Shown in pieces: positions 17,099-26,148 of a DNA stretch of 64,000 nt. Both the position numbers and the translations under genes were made by a program. Every line of letters starts with the position of its first letter. Position 1 is the first letter of the stretch. The stretch comes from a virus, in the IMG/VR virus record IMGVR_UViG_3300042991_000365, positions 1 through 64,000 of that record. One strand, given 5' to 3'. The notes beneath the pieces were generated by a model. The model searched no databases, was not told the origin of the DNA, and saw only the letters and a list, made by a program, of their open reading frames with translations.

Positions 17099-17256
17099 TG
17101 AAAATATTAAAAATATTTCCAATTAGTACTTTATATAAAATAAAAGGATTTAAATACTATCGTATATTTATTTATTTTGACATATTAATATTTTTATTAC
17201 CATTTGGTACATTTATATTAATATTTTTAATTTTTATTATTAGTAAAATTAAATAA
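17098..17256 (+). CDS. small membrane protein
   Basis: 52 residues starting in the TAATG overlap with the LpxH-like gene. Residues about 27-48 are a long hydrophobic helix; the N-terminus is basic. Third gene of the envelope-related cluster. Function unknown. Confidence 0.65.
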   Translation: MKILKIFPISTLYKIKGFKYYRIFIYFDILIFLLPFGTFILIFLIFIISKIK

Positions 17257-17263
17257 ATTTTAA

Positions 17264-17271
17264 TATCTTTG
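17264..17271 (+). promoter_or_regulatory. Bacteroidota-type -7 element
   Basis: TATCTTTG followed by CAAAATG: the -7 box ends 4 bases before the RNA ligase ATG, so the transcript would be almost leaderless. Confidence 0.55.
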
Positions 17272-17275
17272 CAAA

Positions 17276-17899
17276 ATGGAATTAAGATTTAAATATCAAA
17301 GAACACCTCATTTAATGTGGTCAAAAGGTTGTACTTCAGATGATAAAATGTTATCATCTGTTGAACATTTTTTTGGAAAAGAAATTATAATGACCGAAAA
17401 ACGTGATGGTGAAAATTCCACGATATATAAAGATTATATGCATGCTCGTTCATTAGATTCAGTTGATCATCCATCACGACACTGGCTAAAAAACTTACAT
17501 GGAACAATGGGGTACAATATTCCAGATGGTTGGAGAGTGTGTGGTGAAAATCTTTATGCTAAACATAGCCTTCATTATACAAGCTTAAAAAGCTATTTTG
17601 AAGTATTCTCAATATGGAATGAAAATAATGTGTGTTTATCTTTTGATGATACATTAGAATGGTGTGAATTATTAGGTTTAGTTCATGTTCCAGTTTTATG
17701 GAGAGGTATATTTGATGAACAATTATTAAGAAATTATAAAATTGATACTGAAAAGCAAGAAGGCTATGTAATACAATTAGCAGACAGTTTTAAATATGAA
17801 GATTTTAGTACATCGGTAGCTAAATGGGTGAGAGAAAATCATGTTACCACAAATAATCATTGGATGTATGAAAAAATAATACCAAATATTTTGGTATAA
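17276..17899 (+). CDS. RNA ligase
   Basis: 207 residues with the nucleotidyltransferase motifs in order: motif I EKRDGEN with Lys42 as the adenylated residue, motif III CGENLYAKHS at 89-98, IIIa FEVFSIW at 108-114, motif IV EGYVI at 162-166 and motif V VAKWVR at 181-186. This is a compact member of the Rnl2-like RNA ligase family, which seals RNA ends with ATP; phages use them to repair tRNAs cleaved by host defences. No polynucleotide kinase lies nearby. Confidence 0.85.
   Translation: MELRFKYQRTPHLMWSKGCTSDDKMLSSVEHFFGKEIIMTEKRDGENSTIYKDYMHARSLDSVDHPSRHWLKNLHGTMGYNIPDGWRVCGENLYAKHSLHYTSLKSYFEVFSIWNENNVCLSFDDTLEWCELLGLVHVPVLWRGIFDEQLLRNYKIDTEKQEGYVIQLADSFKYEDFSTSVAKWVRENHVTTNNHWMYEKIIPNILV
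17337..17360 (+). repeat. perfect inverted repeat inside RNA ligase gene
   Basis: CAGATGATAA, loop AATG, TTATCATCTG: a 10-bp perfect stem about 60 bases into the coding sequence. It may be a chance result of codons or an mRNA hairpin close to the start. Confidence 0.5.
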
Positions 17900-17956
17900 T
17901 TAAAAAAATTACTTATATTTATAAAAAATATATATTAACAATTAAAAATTATTATT

Positions 17957-18160
17957 ATGCCAACAATTAAAAGCTACTCTATCAAAATATTAGAGTATAA
18001 ACAAACAAAAACGGTTTATATACCAGTGTATCACAACATTTATCATGATGGTTCTGGATTTAGAGTAAGGGTGATGAGAAATAAAATTAGAACCAGTAAG
18101 AATTTTCAATCACTCAAAGAAGCTGTTAAATTCAGGAGAAAACTAGTTTACCAAAAGTAA
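17957..18160 (+). CDS. AP2-like DNA-binding mini-protein
   Basis: 67 residues. Residues about 25-62 (YHDGSGFRVRVMRNKIRTSK, then FQSLKEAVKFRRKL) follow the AP2 pattern of three strands and a helix. AP2-like domains occur in phage integrases and homing endonucleases as DNA binders; here the domain stands alone. The assignment rests on pattern only. Confidence 0.55.
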   Translation: MPTIKSYSIKILEYKQTKTVYIPVYHNIYHDGSGFRVRVMRNKIRTSKNFQSLKEAVKFRRKLVYQK

Positions 18161-18238
18161 TTTAAAAAATAAAATATTATAAAATGATAAACTTTGTGTT
18201 TTAATTTATATAATATATATAAATTAAAAATTGAACTC

Positions 18239-18649
18239 ATGAAAATTAGAAACGGATTTATTAGCAATTCTTCATCAAGTAGTTTTGTTATATTTAAAGA
18301 TGCTTTATCTAAAATAAAAATGGATATGGTATTGAATTGTGATTCATACATTAAAGATATGATTAATAATGATAAAACTGGAAAATTATCTGAATTATTT
18401 GAATATTATGATACTGATCCTTGGAATATTGTAGAAAGAGATGATTATATTTTTGGAGAAACGTCTATGGATAATTTTTCAATTGGTGATTATTTTAAAC
18501 ACATTAAAATCAAATCAAAATATATTAAATGGGATGATGGCTACAACGATGAACCATATGATCACCAATTAAACTTTATCAGAGAAATGAAAGTTAAATT
18601 CAGAAGAGATAAAATTAAAAAAATTGAAAAAAATAAAACTGATGATTAA
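18239..18649 (+). CDS. SNSSSSSF-module protein
   Basis: 136 residues from the ATG at 18239. It begins MKIRNGFISNSSSSSFVIF, a conserved N-terminal module seen on many otherwise different phage and bacterial proteins, function unknown. A second copy starts the gene at 63442. The C-terminus (RRDKIKKIEKNKTDD) resembles the basic tail. TAATG overlap with dam. Confidence 0.8.
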   Translation: MKIRNGFISNSSSSSFVIFKDALSKIKMDMVLNCDSYIKDMINNDKTGKLSELFEYYDTDPWNIVERDDYIFGETSMDNFSIGDYFKHIKIKSKYIKWDDGYNDEPYDHQLNFIREMKVKFRRDKIKKIEKNKTDD

Positions 18650-19491
18650 TGTATGTAAATCCAGCATTAAATTTCACTGGCAGTAAATTCAAACTTTTAC
18701 CTCAATTACTACCACAAATGGATTATACAAAAAAATATTTTGTTGATTTATTTTGTGGTAGTTTTGTTGTTGGTTCTAATGTTGTTGATAAATTTGAAAA
18801 AGTATTAGCAAATGATATCATTGAAGATTTAGTTGAAATACACAATAATATTATTAATAATTCTGATAAATTTATTTTAGATGTTAAATCATTAGTTGTA
18901 TCAAATGATGATCAAGATGGTTTTAATAAATTGAGAGAATCATATAATAAAGATAAATCTCCTGAAAAGTTATATGCATTACTGCTATGCTCAACTAATA
19001 ATATGTTAAGATTTTCTCAAACATTTAAGTATAATCAAACATTTGGAAAAAGAACTTTTAACTCATCAACAGAAAAAAAATTAGAAGAATATATTAAACA
19101 TATTCAACCACATAAAGATAAAATTATTTTTACATCTAAATCATTTAATGATATTAAATTAAAAAAGCCTTCTATGGTGTATATTGATCCACCTTATGGC
19201 TACATTTTAAATAATAATGAGATTGGAAATAAGCAAATATCTGAAGCAGGATATAATGCTTTTTACAAAAAAGAGGATGATATTAAATTATTCAATTATA
19301 TATTAGACTTAAATAAAAATGGTCATTCGTTTATGGTGTCTGGATTATTGGAACATGATGATAAAGTGTCTTGGTTAATGACAAAATTGGTAGAATCTGG
19401 TTTTAATTATAAAGAATTGGATTTTGACTATAATAAAGTAAGTCGTAAAGGTGATAAAAATAGTACAGAATTAATTATCACCAATTTTTAA
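18649..19491 (+). CDS. dam: DNA adenine-N6 methyltransferase, D12 class
   Basis: 280 residues. FTGSK at 9-13, the SAM-binding motif DLFCGSFVVG at 33-42, and the catalytic DPPY near residue 179 are in the order of the D12 (Dam) class, and the length is close to T4 Dam. It transfers methyl to adenine N6 in a short site, probably protecting phage DNA from restriction. The target cannot be read from sequence. No restriction enzyme lies beside it. Confidence 0.9.
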   Translation: MYVNPALNFTGSKFKLLPQLLPQMDYTKKYFVDLFCGSFVVGSNVVDKFEKVLANDIIEDLVEIHNNIINNSDKFILDVKSLVVSNDDQDGFNKLRESYNKDKSPEKLYALLLCSTNNMLRFSQTFKYNQTFGKRTFNSSTEKKLEEYIKHIQPHKDKIIFTSKSFNDIKLKKPSMVYIDPPYGYILNNNEIGNKQISEAGYNAFYKKEDDIKLFNYILDLNKNGHSFMVSGLLEHDDKVSWLMTKLVESGFNYKELDFDYNKVSRKGDKNSTELIITNF

Positions 19492-19740
19492 CAATTTCTT
19501 TCTTCTTTCGGATTTAATACTTATGAAAAAATCATAAAAATAAGCTTCATCTTTACCAATATAATCATCAATATATTCTAATGATTTATTCAATCTAAAC
19601 CTATACCAACTATGTTCTAATGATTCTTCACTTTCTATTGTTATAAAATCATTCTTTTCAAATACAGATGAATATTGAATGATATTATAATATTTTCCTT
19701 TTTGGAAATTAAAATATGATTTTTTACAATACACTTTCAT
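19471..19740 (-). CDS. SH3-like small protein with basic tail
   Basis: 89 residues. MKVYCKKSYFNFQKGKYYNI is the start of the KGKYY-type SH3-like barrel also seen at 30368 and 40696; it ends SERRKKLLKIGDN, a basic-tail member. It overlaps the 3' end of dam by 21 bases, convergently. Confidence 0.75.
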   Translation of the reverse strand: MKVYCKKSYFNFQKGKYYNIIQYSSVFEKNDFITIESEESLEHSWYRFRLNKSLEYIDDYIGKDEAYFYDFFISIKSERRKKLLKIGDN

Positions 19741-19746
19741 ATTTAA

Positions 19747-20082
19747 TTATTCTATTTCAGAAACATCTTGTTTGGTGAATTTGGTCATATCATAGTAGCA
19801 TGTAACTTCACCTTTATCATTTTTACTTTTAAATAAGGCACACTCTTTACACTTATTGTAAACTACATCATCCATTTTTGCACTAATTAATTTGTTATCT
19901 GAGCTTTTTGTTACTGTTGCTTCTCTATAACAATCACAATAGTTTGAATAAATTTTAACTAATATCTTATCACCTGGTTTAAGATTATAAAACCATTTTT
20001 TAAATTTATCCACACTTAATAAATATTTCACAAGCATGATAGATATAATAGCAACTATAGCTAATAAAATAATTTCTTTCAT
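19747..20082 (-). CDS. membrane-anchored protein with cysteine cluster
   Basis: 111 residues: transmembrane helix at about 4-24, then GDKILVKI (SH3-like strand), CDC, and CKECALF with a later Cys, possibly a zinc site. Orientation of the soluble part is not determined. Upstream of the SH3-like gene on the same strand, probably one transcript. Confidence 0.7.
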   Translation of the reverse strand: MKEIILLAIVAIISIMLVKYLLSVDKFKKWFYNLKPGDKILVKIYSNYCDCYREATVTKSSDNKLISAKMDDVVYNKCKECALFKSKNDKGEVTCYYDMTKFTKQDVSEIE

Positions 20083-20190
20083 ATTTTAGATTTTAAATTC
20101 ATATATTAAAAAAATATAATAAAGTTTTATTTAATAAAGATATAAAAAAATATGACATAAATAAAAACTATTGTGACATTTTTTCATATA

Positions 20191-20198
20191 TATTTTTG
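20191..20198 (+). promoter_or_regulatory. possible -7 element
   Basis: TATTTTTG fits TAnnTTTG, with TTG 17 bases before it, slightly short. It would give a leader of about 80 bases for the thioredoxin gene. Confidence 0.35.
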
Positions 20199-20284
20199 TG
20201 GTATTAAAATTGATATTAACAAATTAATATATTTATATATTTCTATATGTTTGTATATTTATAAAAAAAAAATAATATAAAATT

Positions 20285-20635
20285 ATGTTAGAACATTTAA
20301 CAACAGAAACTTTTAAAGAAAAAGTATTCAATTTTGAATTGAACAAAGAATGGAAATATGAGGGTGAATTACCAGCAATAGTAAAATTTACAGCAGCATG
20401 GTGTTCCCCATGTAAAGCGTTGACTCCTGTATTATTAGAAATTGAATCTGAATATAATAATAAAATAAATATTTATGAAGTAGATGTAGATAAAGAGCAA
20501 GAGCTATCTTCTATATTTGGAATAAGAAGTGTTCCAACTATGTTATTTACACCAATTAATGGTCAACCATCCATGACATCTGGATCATTACCTAAAAATA
20601 AAATTATAGATATTATTAATGATGTATTACTTTAA
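20285..20635 (+). CDS. thioredoxin
   Basis: 116 residues, the normal size. Active site W-C-S-P-C with Cys40 and Cys43, and the cis-proline motif RSVPT at 81-85. A dithiol-disulfide reductase of the cytoplasm; phages use thioredoxin-like proteins for ribonucleotide reductase or polymerase. Ser-Pro instead of Gly-Pro in the active site suggests a shifted redox potential. No reductase lies next to it. Confidence 0.9.
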   Translation: MLEHLTTETFKEKVFNFELNKEWKYEGELPAIVKFTAAWCSPCKALTPVLLEIESEYNNKINIYEVDVDKEQELSSIFGIRSVPTMLFTPINGQPSMTSGSLPKNKIIDIINDVLL

Positions 20636-21363
20636 TTCTAATTTATAACCTTTATGAAATTTAATTTTAATTAAATTATCAACATTAATTCTATCTTTTA
20701 ATTTTAAAGTAGAATTAATGTTTTTTATATGATTTTCTAATTTTATCTTACCATTAAATTCAAGCCTTTCATTATTTGGAGTATATAATATATAAATTTT
20801 AAAAAATTCTTTATGTTTATAATTATTGATACCTTTTTGAACTCTTTTATCTGATTTGTCTAGTCCTTTATTTCAAGGAATGTTACCTTTTAATGATTTA
20901 GATACCTTTTCAATTCTTTCTTTACTATATTTTTTACCTAATCCTGCATATCTTCTTTTTTCTTTCTCTTCTTCTGCCTTATCACCATATATTTCTTCAT
21001 ATGTTTTACCTTTCCTTTTTTCTGCAATAACTTCTAATATTTTTAGAGAGCCTATTCTATGTTTTTCTTTTGATTCTTGTGAAACCAATGTACCTTTACC
21101 GCCTTACCACCTTCCGCAAGATTATAATACTCATTTGAATTAATTGCGTCATATTTTTCTATGAAAAATTTTTCTCTTTCAAATAAATATTTAATATCAT
21201 CACTTTCTTCTAAAATTTCTTTGGTGAAATTTTCAGTGCCATATTTTTTTAATGATAGTCTAATGATTTTACCAGACCCAAAATAATTCTTATTATTATT
21301 TGAATCTACTCCTATATATTTTTTACCATTTAATTTGTTTGTTGTTAAATAAATTACTCCCAC
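20627..21363 (-). pseudogene. broken GIY-YIG homing endonuclease
   Basis: The first frame (from 21363) has the GIY-YIG core, GVIYLTTNKLNGKKYIGV then YFGSGKII and NLAEGGK. Near 21085-21110 the frame shifts; the second frame carries the NUMOD3-like linker (RYAGLGKKYSKERIEKVSKS). At 20873 that frame meets TGA where relatives have Trp in P-W-N-K-G, then stays open for 81 codons to TAA at 20627. Two lesions mark it as inactive unless they are sequence errors. A perfect 19-base palindrome (21366-21384) precedes the start. Confidence 0.8.
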
Positions 21364-21407
21364 ATACTATATATTATATATAGTAGGTTCGTATTAAATA
21401 TTACAAA

Positions 21408-21581
21408 TTATTTCTTATTAATTGAAAAACTATTACTACCATTAATAACATTAATGATAGTTTTGTCAGTTTTATCTTCTGTTATGGAATATTTATCATA
21501 TAATTGTTTACAAATCTTACAGCCCTTTATTGGCTTATCAGATTCTGTACACAATGGATGATGTTTATTTTTTGTTTTCAT
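21408..21581 (-). CDS. small Cys/His mini-protein
   Basis: 57 residues with HHPLC near residue 7 and GCKIC at 20-24, a likely single zinc site, then an asparagine-rich tail. A -7 element lies 23 bases upstream. It precedes the broken homing endonuclease on the same strand. Function unknown. Confidence 0.65.
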   Translation of the reverse strand: MKTKNKHHPLCTESDKPIKGCKICKQLYDKYSITEDKTDKTIINVINGSNSFSINKK

Positions 21582-21603
21582 ATATTATTAAATTATTAAC
21601 ATG

Positions 21604-21611
21604 CAAATATA
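21604..21611 (-). promoter_or_regulatory. Bacteroidota-type -7 element
   Basis: Minus-strand TATATTTG followed by CATG; fits TAnnTTTG and points at the gene starting at 21581. Confidence 0.5.
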
Positions 21612-21629
21612 ATAAATATATTTGTATAA

Positions 21630-22112
21630 TCAAAATAATTTTCTATTTAATTTTTTAAGTTTTTTCTTCCTATTTTCTGATAAATCATCTACGTCAAAAT
21701 AATTTATATTATCTTTAACATATAAAATTTCTCTACCATTATGTACAAATAATTCATTTTTGCCAATATCATAACAAATAACATCATATTTATTATTTTT
21801 TATAAATGCTGATATATTATATAAACATATTACTTTGATTTCATTTTTATCTTTTACTTTCTTTATAAAATTTTTATATTTTTTCACATTTAAATAATAT
21901 GAAATTATAATAGGTGATAGAATAAATACAGATATTATAAATGTTGTAATATATGATTGATAGTGTATATTTTTAACTCCACCGCCAGCATAAATAATTA
22001 ATAATGTTGAAAATATTTGACCTATGGGATATCCAAAAAAAAGATAACTGATAATTGTAATTCGTTGGCTTTTTACGGACATTTTTCTATTGATATAATT
22101 TATCAATTTCAT
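21630..22112 (-). CDS. two-helix membrane protein with basic tail
   Basis: 160 residues: hydrophobic helices at about 18-42 and 55-75, then a soluble domain with beta strands, ending LSENRKKKLKKLNRKLF, a clear basic-tail member. Both ends are probably cytoplasmic. Function unknown. Confidence 0.75.
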   Translation of the reverse strand: MKLINYINRKMSVKSQRITIISYLFFGYPIGQIFSTLLIIYAGGGVKNIHYQSYITTFIISVFILSPIIISYYLNVKKYKNFIKKVKDKNEIKVICLYNISAFIKNNKYDVICYDIGKNELFVHNGREILYVKDNINYFDVDDLSENRKKKLKKLNRKLF

Positions 22113-22135
22113 TTTTTAGAAATTTTCTTTTTTCT

Positions 22136-22318
22136 TTATTTTAGATATGGTTTATACTCTGTTATTTTTAATTTTTTAAGACATTTTATACAATATGCTG
22201 TATAGTATTCACGTTCTGGAACTTTTGCTGTATATATGTCTTTTGCATCAAAATCTTCAATACACTCTGAACATATATGTTTATCACTTGTTTTTTTAGT
22301 TATTTTCTTTTCTACCAT
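22136..22318 (-). CDS. four-cysteine zinc mini-protein
   Basis: 60 residues with CSEC near 16 and CIKC near 43, a zinc-ribbon-like pair. First gene of a minus-strand transcript with its own promoter element. Function unknown. Confidence 0.7.
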   Translation of the reverse strand: MVEKKITKKTSDKHICSECIEDFDAKDIYTAKVPEREYYTAYCIKCLKKLKITEYKPYLK

Positions 22319-22332
22319 AATATAAATTTTTA

Positions 22333-22340
22333 CAAAGATA
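22333..22340 (-). promoter_or_regulatory. Bacteroidota-type -7 element
   Basis: Minus-strand TATCTTTG, 15 bases before the start at 22318; fits TAnnTTTG. Confidence 0.55.
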
Positions 22341-22410
22341 ATTATTATTTAATTAAAATATAAAAAATGTTATAAAAAATTTTATATATACATAAAATAA
22401 ATGTTTTTAT

Positions 22411-22734
22411 ATGAAACATGTGAATGAGTATAACAATTTAAACGAAAGAAAAAGGTATAAAGATAAAATATCACACCAATATAAATTAAATCAATATCAA
22501 AAATATGATCCTGAAAATGATGAGTTTTTAAGAGAAGTTTGGTGTGATAAATCTATTCCAAAATATGTTTCAGAAGGTAAAAAGTATCGTTTATATGCTG
22601 AATTTGAAACTGGAGCAATGATTTCTGGTAAATGTTATGTTGTTTTAACTGATAATAAAGAATTTGTAGGATTAGATTCTGAATATTTTTTAGAAGATTA
22701 TCAATGGATTGCATCAAAAAAATATAATATATAA
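22411..22734 (+). CDS. KYNI-tailed protein
   Basis: 107 residues, MKHVNEYNNLNER to SKKYNI, a diverged family start. The middle is charged; VSEGKKYRLYAEFETG looks like a beta barrel segment. The next family gene begins directly after its stop. Function unknown. Confidence 0.75.
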   Translation: MKHVNEYNNLNERKRYKDKISHQYKLNQYQKYDPENDEFLREVWCDKSIPKYVSEGKKYRLYAEFETGAMISGKCYVVLTDNKEFVGLDSEYFLEDYQWIASKKYNI

Positions 22735-24048
22735 ATGAAATATATTAGAACTTACGATAATTTTAAACCAATTAAAATAAATTCTGAAAAACCATTTAAA
22801 GTAAAAAAAAACATTGTAAAAAGTGTTAAATATTTACAAGATAGAGTTAAAAGTTTAAGACGTAGAATTTCTGATGAAAAAGACATCAAAAAACGTTCAG
22901 ACATGAACAAAGATGTTAATAAGAATGTTAAAAAAATTAGTGATCTCAATTTTAAAAACCTCAAACAAATAGAATATTTAAGAAACAATCCTATTAAAGA
23001 AGAATTAGAAAACATTGAAGAATTAGAAAATAATGAAAATTTGAAAGATGTTATAAGCTCACCAGATTTTAATATTGAAGATATTGAAAAATATATCGGT
23101 ATTGATGATGATGATTATCAATTAGATTTTTTTGATGGATATTATTCCAATAATAAAGAGGAATTTAAATTATTCGTAGAAGAATCTACCTTAACAGATT
23201 TATTAAATATTGAAAATGGTGCTATAGATTTTTTTATGCAATTTCAAGACTACAATAATTATGAATATAATGTTAATGATGATGAACTAAATTATTTGCA
23301 TTGTTATTTAGATGAAAATAGTTCAAATAAAATAAAAACATTAGCAAAAGCATTTAAATATAAATTAAAAATAAATAAGCATGGATACGAAGAAGATACT
23401 ATTAATGATTTTTTAACATATTTAGGATTAATTGATTTTGAAAAAGATATTTTAATAGAAATAAGTTACGAAAAAGAAAGATGTGTAACTAAAGAAGCAA
23501 AAAGAATAATAGAATCTCTACCTTTTGAAATTTCATATGAATATAATAATAAATTTAATTATGAACTTATTTTTAATATTGATACTATATTTAAATATAT
23601 TGAGGAAAATAAATTAGATAATATAAAAACCATAAAAGATTTTTTAGAAAACATTTCTGAGTCAAGTGAGTTAACATATGAAGTAGAGTATCAATCTGAT
23701 GGTGATGCTGATTATAAGAATTTAAATAAAAGTATAGGAGAAGAATTAGATAAATTTATAAATAGTCCTGATGAGGTTTTTCCATATATAATAATGGTAG
23801 ATAGTTTAAGTGCAATTAAAAAGAATATCAAATTAGCATTGTTTGATTATCATTATGAAATCAGATTTAATTATGATGAAAAGAAAGGTAACTTATTTGA
23901 ATTGGCAATAGAAGTTAATGGTAAAATTTATGATTGGTTTAAATCAGATGAATTTGCAACACTTATTAAAAAAATAGGTGATAACGATAGTATAGCCGCT
24001 TATAATGAATTTTTATTTGGTGAAAATGTAAAAAGATATAATATATAA
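22735..24048 (+). CDS. long KYNI-family protein
   Basis: 437 residues, by far the longest member, MKYIRTYDNFKPI to VKRYNI. Residues about 25-75 form a basic coiled coil; the rest is acidic, alpha/beta and rich in Asp and Asn. It shows that the two ends can be attached to large proteins. Its stop overlaps the next start as TAATG. Function unknown. Confidence 0.8.
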   Translation: MKYIRTYDNFKPIKINSEKPFKVKKNIVKSVKYLQDRVKSLRRRISDEKDIKKRSDMNKDVNKNVKKISDLNFKNLKQIEYLRNNPIKEELENIEELENNENLKDVISSPDFNIEDIEKYIGIDDDDYQLDFFDGYYSNNKEEFKLFVEESTLTDLLNIENGAIDFFMQFQDYNNYEYNVNDDELNYLHCYLDENSSNKIKTLAKAFKYKLKINKHGYEEDTINDFLTYLGLIDFEKDILIEISYEKERCVTKEAKRIIESLPFEISYEYNNKFNYELIFNIDTIFKYIEENKLDNIKTIKDFLENISESSELTYEVEYQSDGDADYKNLNKSIGEELDKFINSPDEVFPYIIMVDSLSAIKKNIKLALFDYHYEIRFNYDEKKGNLFELAIEVNGKIYDWFKSDEFATLIKKIGDNDSIAAYNEFLFGENVKRYNI

Positions 24049-24491
24049 TGTTAATAACAGATTTTAAAAGTTATATAGATGAATTAAAATCAATTGAGAA
24101 AAGAAAAAAACAAATTGTTGAAGACATAAAAATGTCTTTTAGAATCAACATAGAAAATGAATTTTCTAAACATTTGGAAACATTAGAATATAAGGATAGT
24201 AAAATTTTTTTAATTGATTATGATTTTGGAATACGAGTTGGAAATCCTGCTTATAATGATTCTAATAAGTCAGTATATTTACATGTTAATACTGTTTATA
24301 AAAAGAAAATTGAAAATCGTTGGGTTTCAATTTATGAAAATAATATGGAAAGCTATGATACAAATAGCGAAGAATCTATTGATATTTTTGTTGAAAGATA
24401 TATTAAAAAAATAAAAAAATATAATATCAAAAGATCTTTAAGTAGAGATAAAAAAAAATTAAAAAGAGATTTGAAAAAGTATAATATATAA
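24048..24491 (+). CDS. KYNI-tailed protein
   Basis: 147 residues starting MLITDFKSYIDEL and ending LKKYNI; a second K-K-Y-N-I occurs at about residues 123-127, so the tail motif is present twice, 20 residues apart. That may record a tail duplication or extension. A perfect terminator follows directly. Function unknown. Confidence 0.75.
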   Translation: MLITDFKSYIDELKSIEKRKKQIVEDIKMSFRINIENEFSKHLETLEYKDSKIFLIDYDFGIRVGNPAYNDSNKSVYLHVNTVYKKKIENRWVSIYENNMESYDTNSEESIDIFVERYIKKIKKYNIKRSLSRDKKKLKRDLKKYNI

Positions 24492-24520
24492 AAAAAGAGA
24501 GTTAATTAACTCTCTTTTTT
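24491..24520. terminator. perfect bidirectional terminator
   Basis: A 30-base perfect palindrome, AAAAAAGAGAGTTAA and its complement, between convergent genes. A- and T-runs on both sides let it work in both directions. Confidence 0.85.
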
Positions 24521-24530
24521 TATTTTTAAT

Positions 24531-25139
24531 TTATTGTTGAAATAAATTTTCTTTCACATCACTATCTGCATAATATGCTGTAGCTGTTGAAATTTTAGAA
24601 TAAGCCACTGTAATACCATCATTAGTTGCATCATAATTAAATGCATTGCTACCAGACATACCCATTGATTCAGCTTGAAAACAAGAATCTTGATTTGCGC
24701 CTAAATATACAAATTCGGTATTATAACCTTCTCTCATATCTGTTACCATATTTTTAATTAATTCTTTATGATAAACTCTTGATGAATTTTCTTCACCATC
24801 AGTTAAAATAACAAACAAAGTTTTATTTGGTCTATCTTCTGATGAAGTTACACCCAAATAATCTACATAATCATCAATCATTTTACCAATAGCATCATAG
24901 AGAGCAGTACCACCTCTAGCATAATAAGTTTTCTTATTTACGTTTTCTACACTTTTAATATCCACATTTTTATATGGCATATAAAATTCAGTATCAAAAA
25001 ACATTAGTGAAAAATCAATTTGATTATTACTTTCTTTTTGTTCGTTTAAGAATTTATTAAATCCTTTTCTAGCTTTTTTGATAATAGATTCCATAGAACC
25101 AGACATATCAATTATACAATTTATATTTATCTTTTTCAT
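24531..25139 (-). CDS. von Willebrand factor A domain protein
   Basis: 202 residues, one vWA domain. The metal-binding MIDAS is complete: DMSGS at 11-15, Thr in GGTALYD near 78, and Asp in LTDGEE at 114. Soluble, no signal peptide. Such proteins bind protein partners through a divalent metal. A homing endonuclease gene separates it from the 298-residue zinc-ribbon protein on the same strand, with which it probably once formed a direct pair. Confidence 0.85.
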   Translation of the reverse strand: MKKININCIIDMSGSMESIIKKARKGFNKFLNEQKESNNQIDFSLMFFDTEFYMPYKNVDIKSVENVNKKTYYARGGTALYDAIGKMIDDYVDYLGVTSSEDRPNKTLFVILTDGEENSSRVYHKELIKNMVTDMREGYNTEFVYLGANQDSCFQAESMGMSGSNAFNYDATNDGITVAYSKISTATAYYADSDVKENLFQQ

Positions 25140-25147
25140 TTTAAAGT

Positions 25148-26113
25148 TTATTTTATTTTGAGATATTTTTGACTTGGTTTGATTCTTATAAACTTACTAG
25201 AATTAATTTCCCTTTTAGTAATACACAAATTTTCTATATTACCAATAACATAAGGATCAATATTTTCGGTAAAACCCTGAAATATTGAAATTTTATGATC
25301 TATTGATGGATATTTTTTATCTAAATAATGTAAATTTAAATTATCTTTAATATATTCATTATCGTAATAATCATATCCATTCCAATTATAAAATAATTCT
25401 TTTTTATATTTATAAATTAATCTTCTAGTAATCTTTCTATATTTTTCAAATTCAGTTAATTTATCTTCTGATATAATTAAATTTCTTTTTATTTTTGTTT
25501 TATTAGCTTTTTTTGATGCTTTTTTTACAATCTTATCTATAAACATTATATTATATTGTCCATATCTTTCTAAGCATGTAATTTGACCTTTCTTTTTTAT
25601 TTCATCAACTAACATAACATTTTCAACACCATATTTATCTAAACAAGTTTTCTTCTTTTTCTCATTTATTAAATTATAATAATTATTTAAATCACCATGT
25701 TTTGCTATAATATGTTTTTTTAATATGTTTGATCTTTCTTTTTTTGATGTTTTTTTGTTATTTTGTTTCATAGTTTTTGAAACTTTATTTGATATTTCAT
25801 TAACTAACATAACATTTTCAACACCATACTTTTCAAGATTGGTTTTTTTTATTCTACAATATTTACATTCTTTACAATAATATAATAAAGAATTGTTTCT
25901 TATAGTGGATTCATAATAAATTTTATATTTAATTTTTAGTTCTTTTTTACAATTATCGCATATAACCGAAACAATTGCACCAGAACCTTTATGAATATCT
26001 TTTGTATAAACTTCAATCTCATCTTTGGTGTTTACAATTTTATATCCTAACTTTAAATAATGATTTAGAATAGAAATTCGTAATTTAATTTTTATCAGTT
26101 CTTGTTTTAACAT
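25148..26113 (-). CDS. HNH-type homing endonuclease with KYGVEN repeats
   Basis: 321 residues. An N-terminal CxNC/CKEC zinc region is followed by repeated units LEKYGVENVMLVNEI, LDKYGVENVMLVDEI and LERYGQYNIMFIDKI at about 90-200. The C-terminus has an HNH-like site: SIDHKISIFQGF, then GNIENLCITKREIN with the conserved Asn. Similar repeat proteins are mobile phage endonucleases. It lies between the vWA gene and its likely partner. Confidence 0.7.
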   Translation of the reverse strand: MLKQELIKIKLRISILNHYLKLGYKIVNTKDEIEVYTKDIHKGSGAIVSVICDNCKKELKIKYKIYYESTIRNNSLLYYCKECKYCRIKKTNLEKYGVENVMLVNEISNKVSKTMKQNNKKTSKKERSNILKKHIIAKHGDLNNYYNLINEKKKKTCLDKYGVENVMLVDEIKKKGQITCLERYGQYNIMFIDKIVKKASKKANKTKIKRNLIISEDKLTEFEKYRKITRRLIYKYKKELFYNWNGYDYYDNEYIKDNLNLHYLDKKYPSIDHKISIFQGFTENIDPYVIGNIENLCITKREINSSKFIRIKPSQKYLKIK

Positions 26114-26148
26114 ATTTATATTATCTGTTTACCTTATATATAAATATT

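Noticed and set aside
17337-17360. Hairpin in the RNA ligase gene as a terminator
   Set aside because: No T-run follows and it is inside an intact reading frame.
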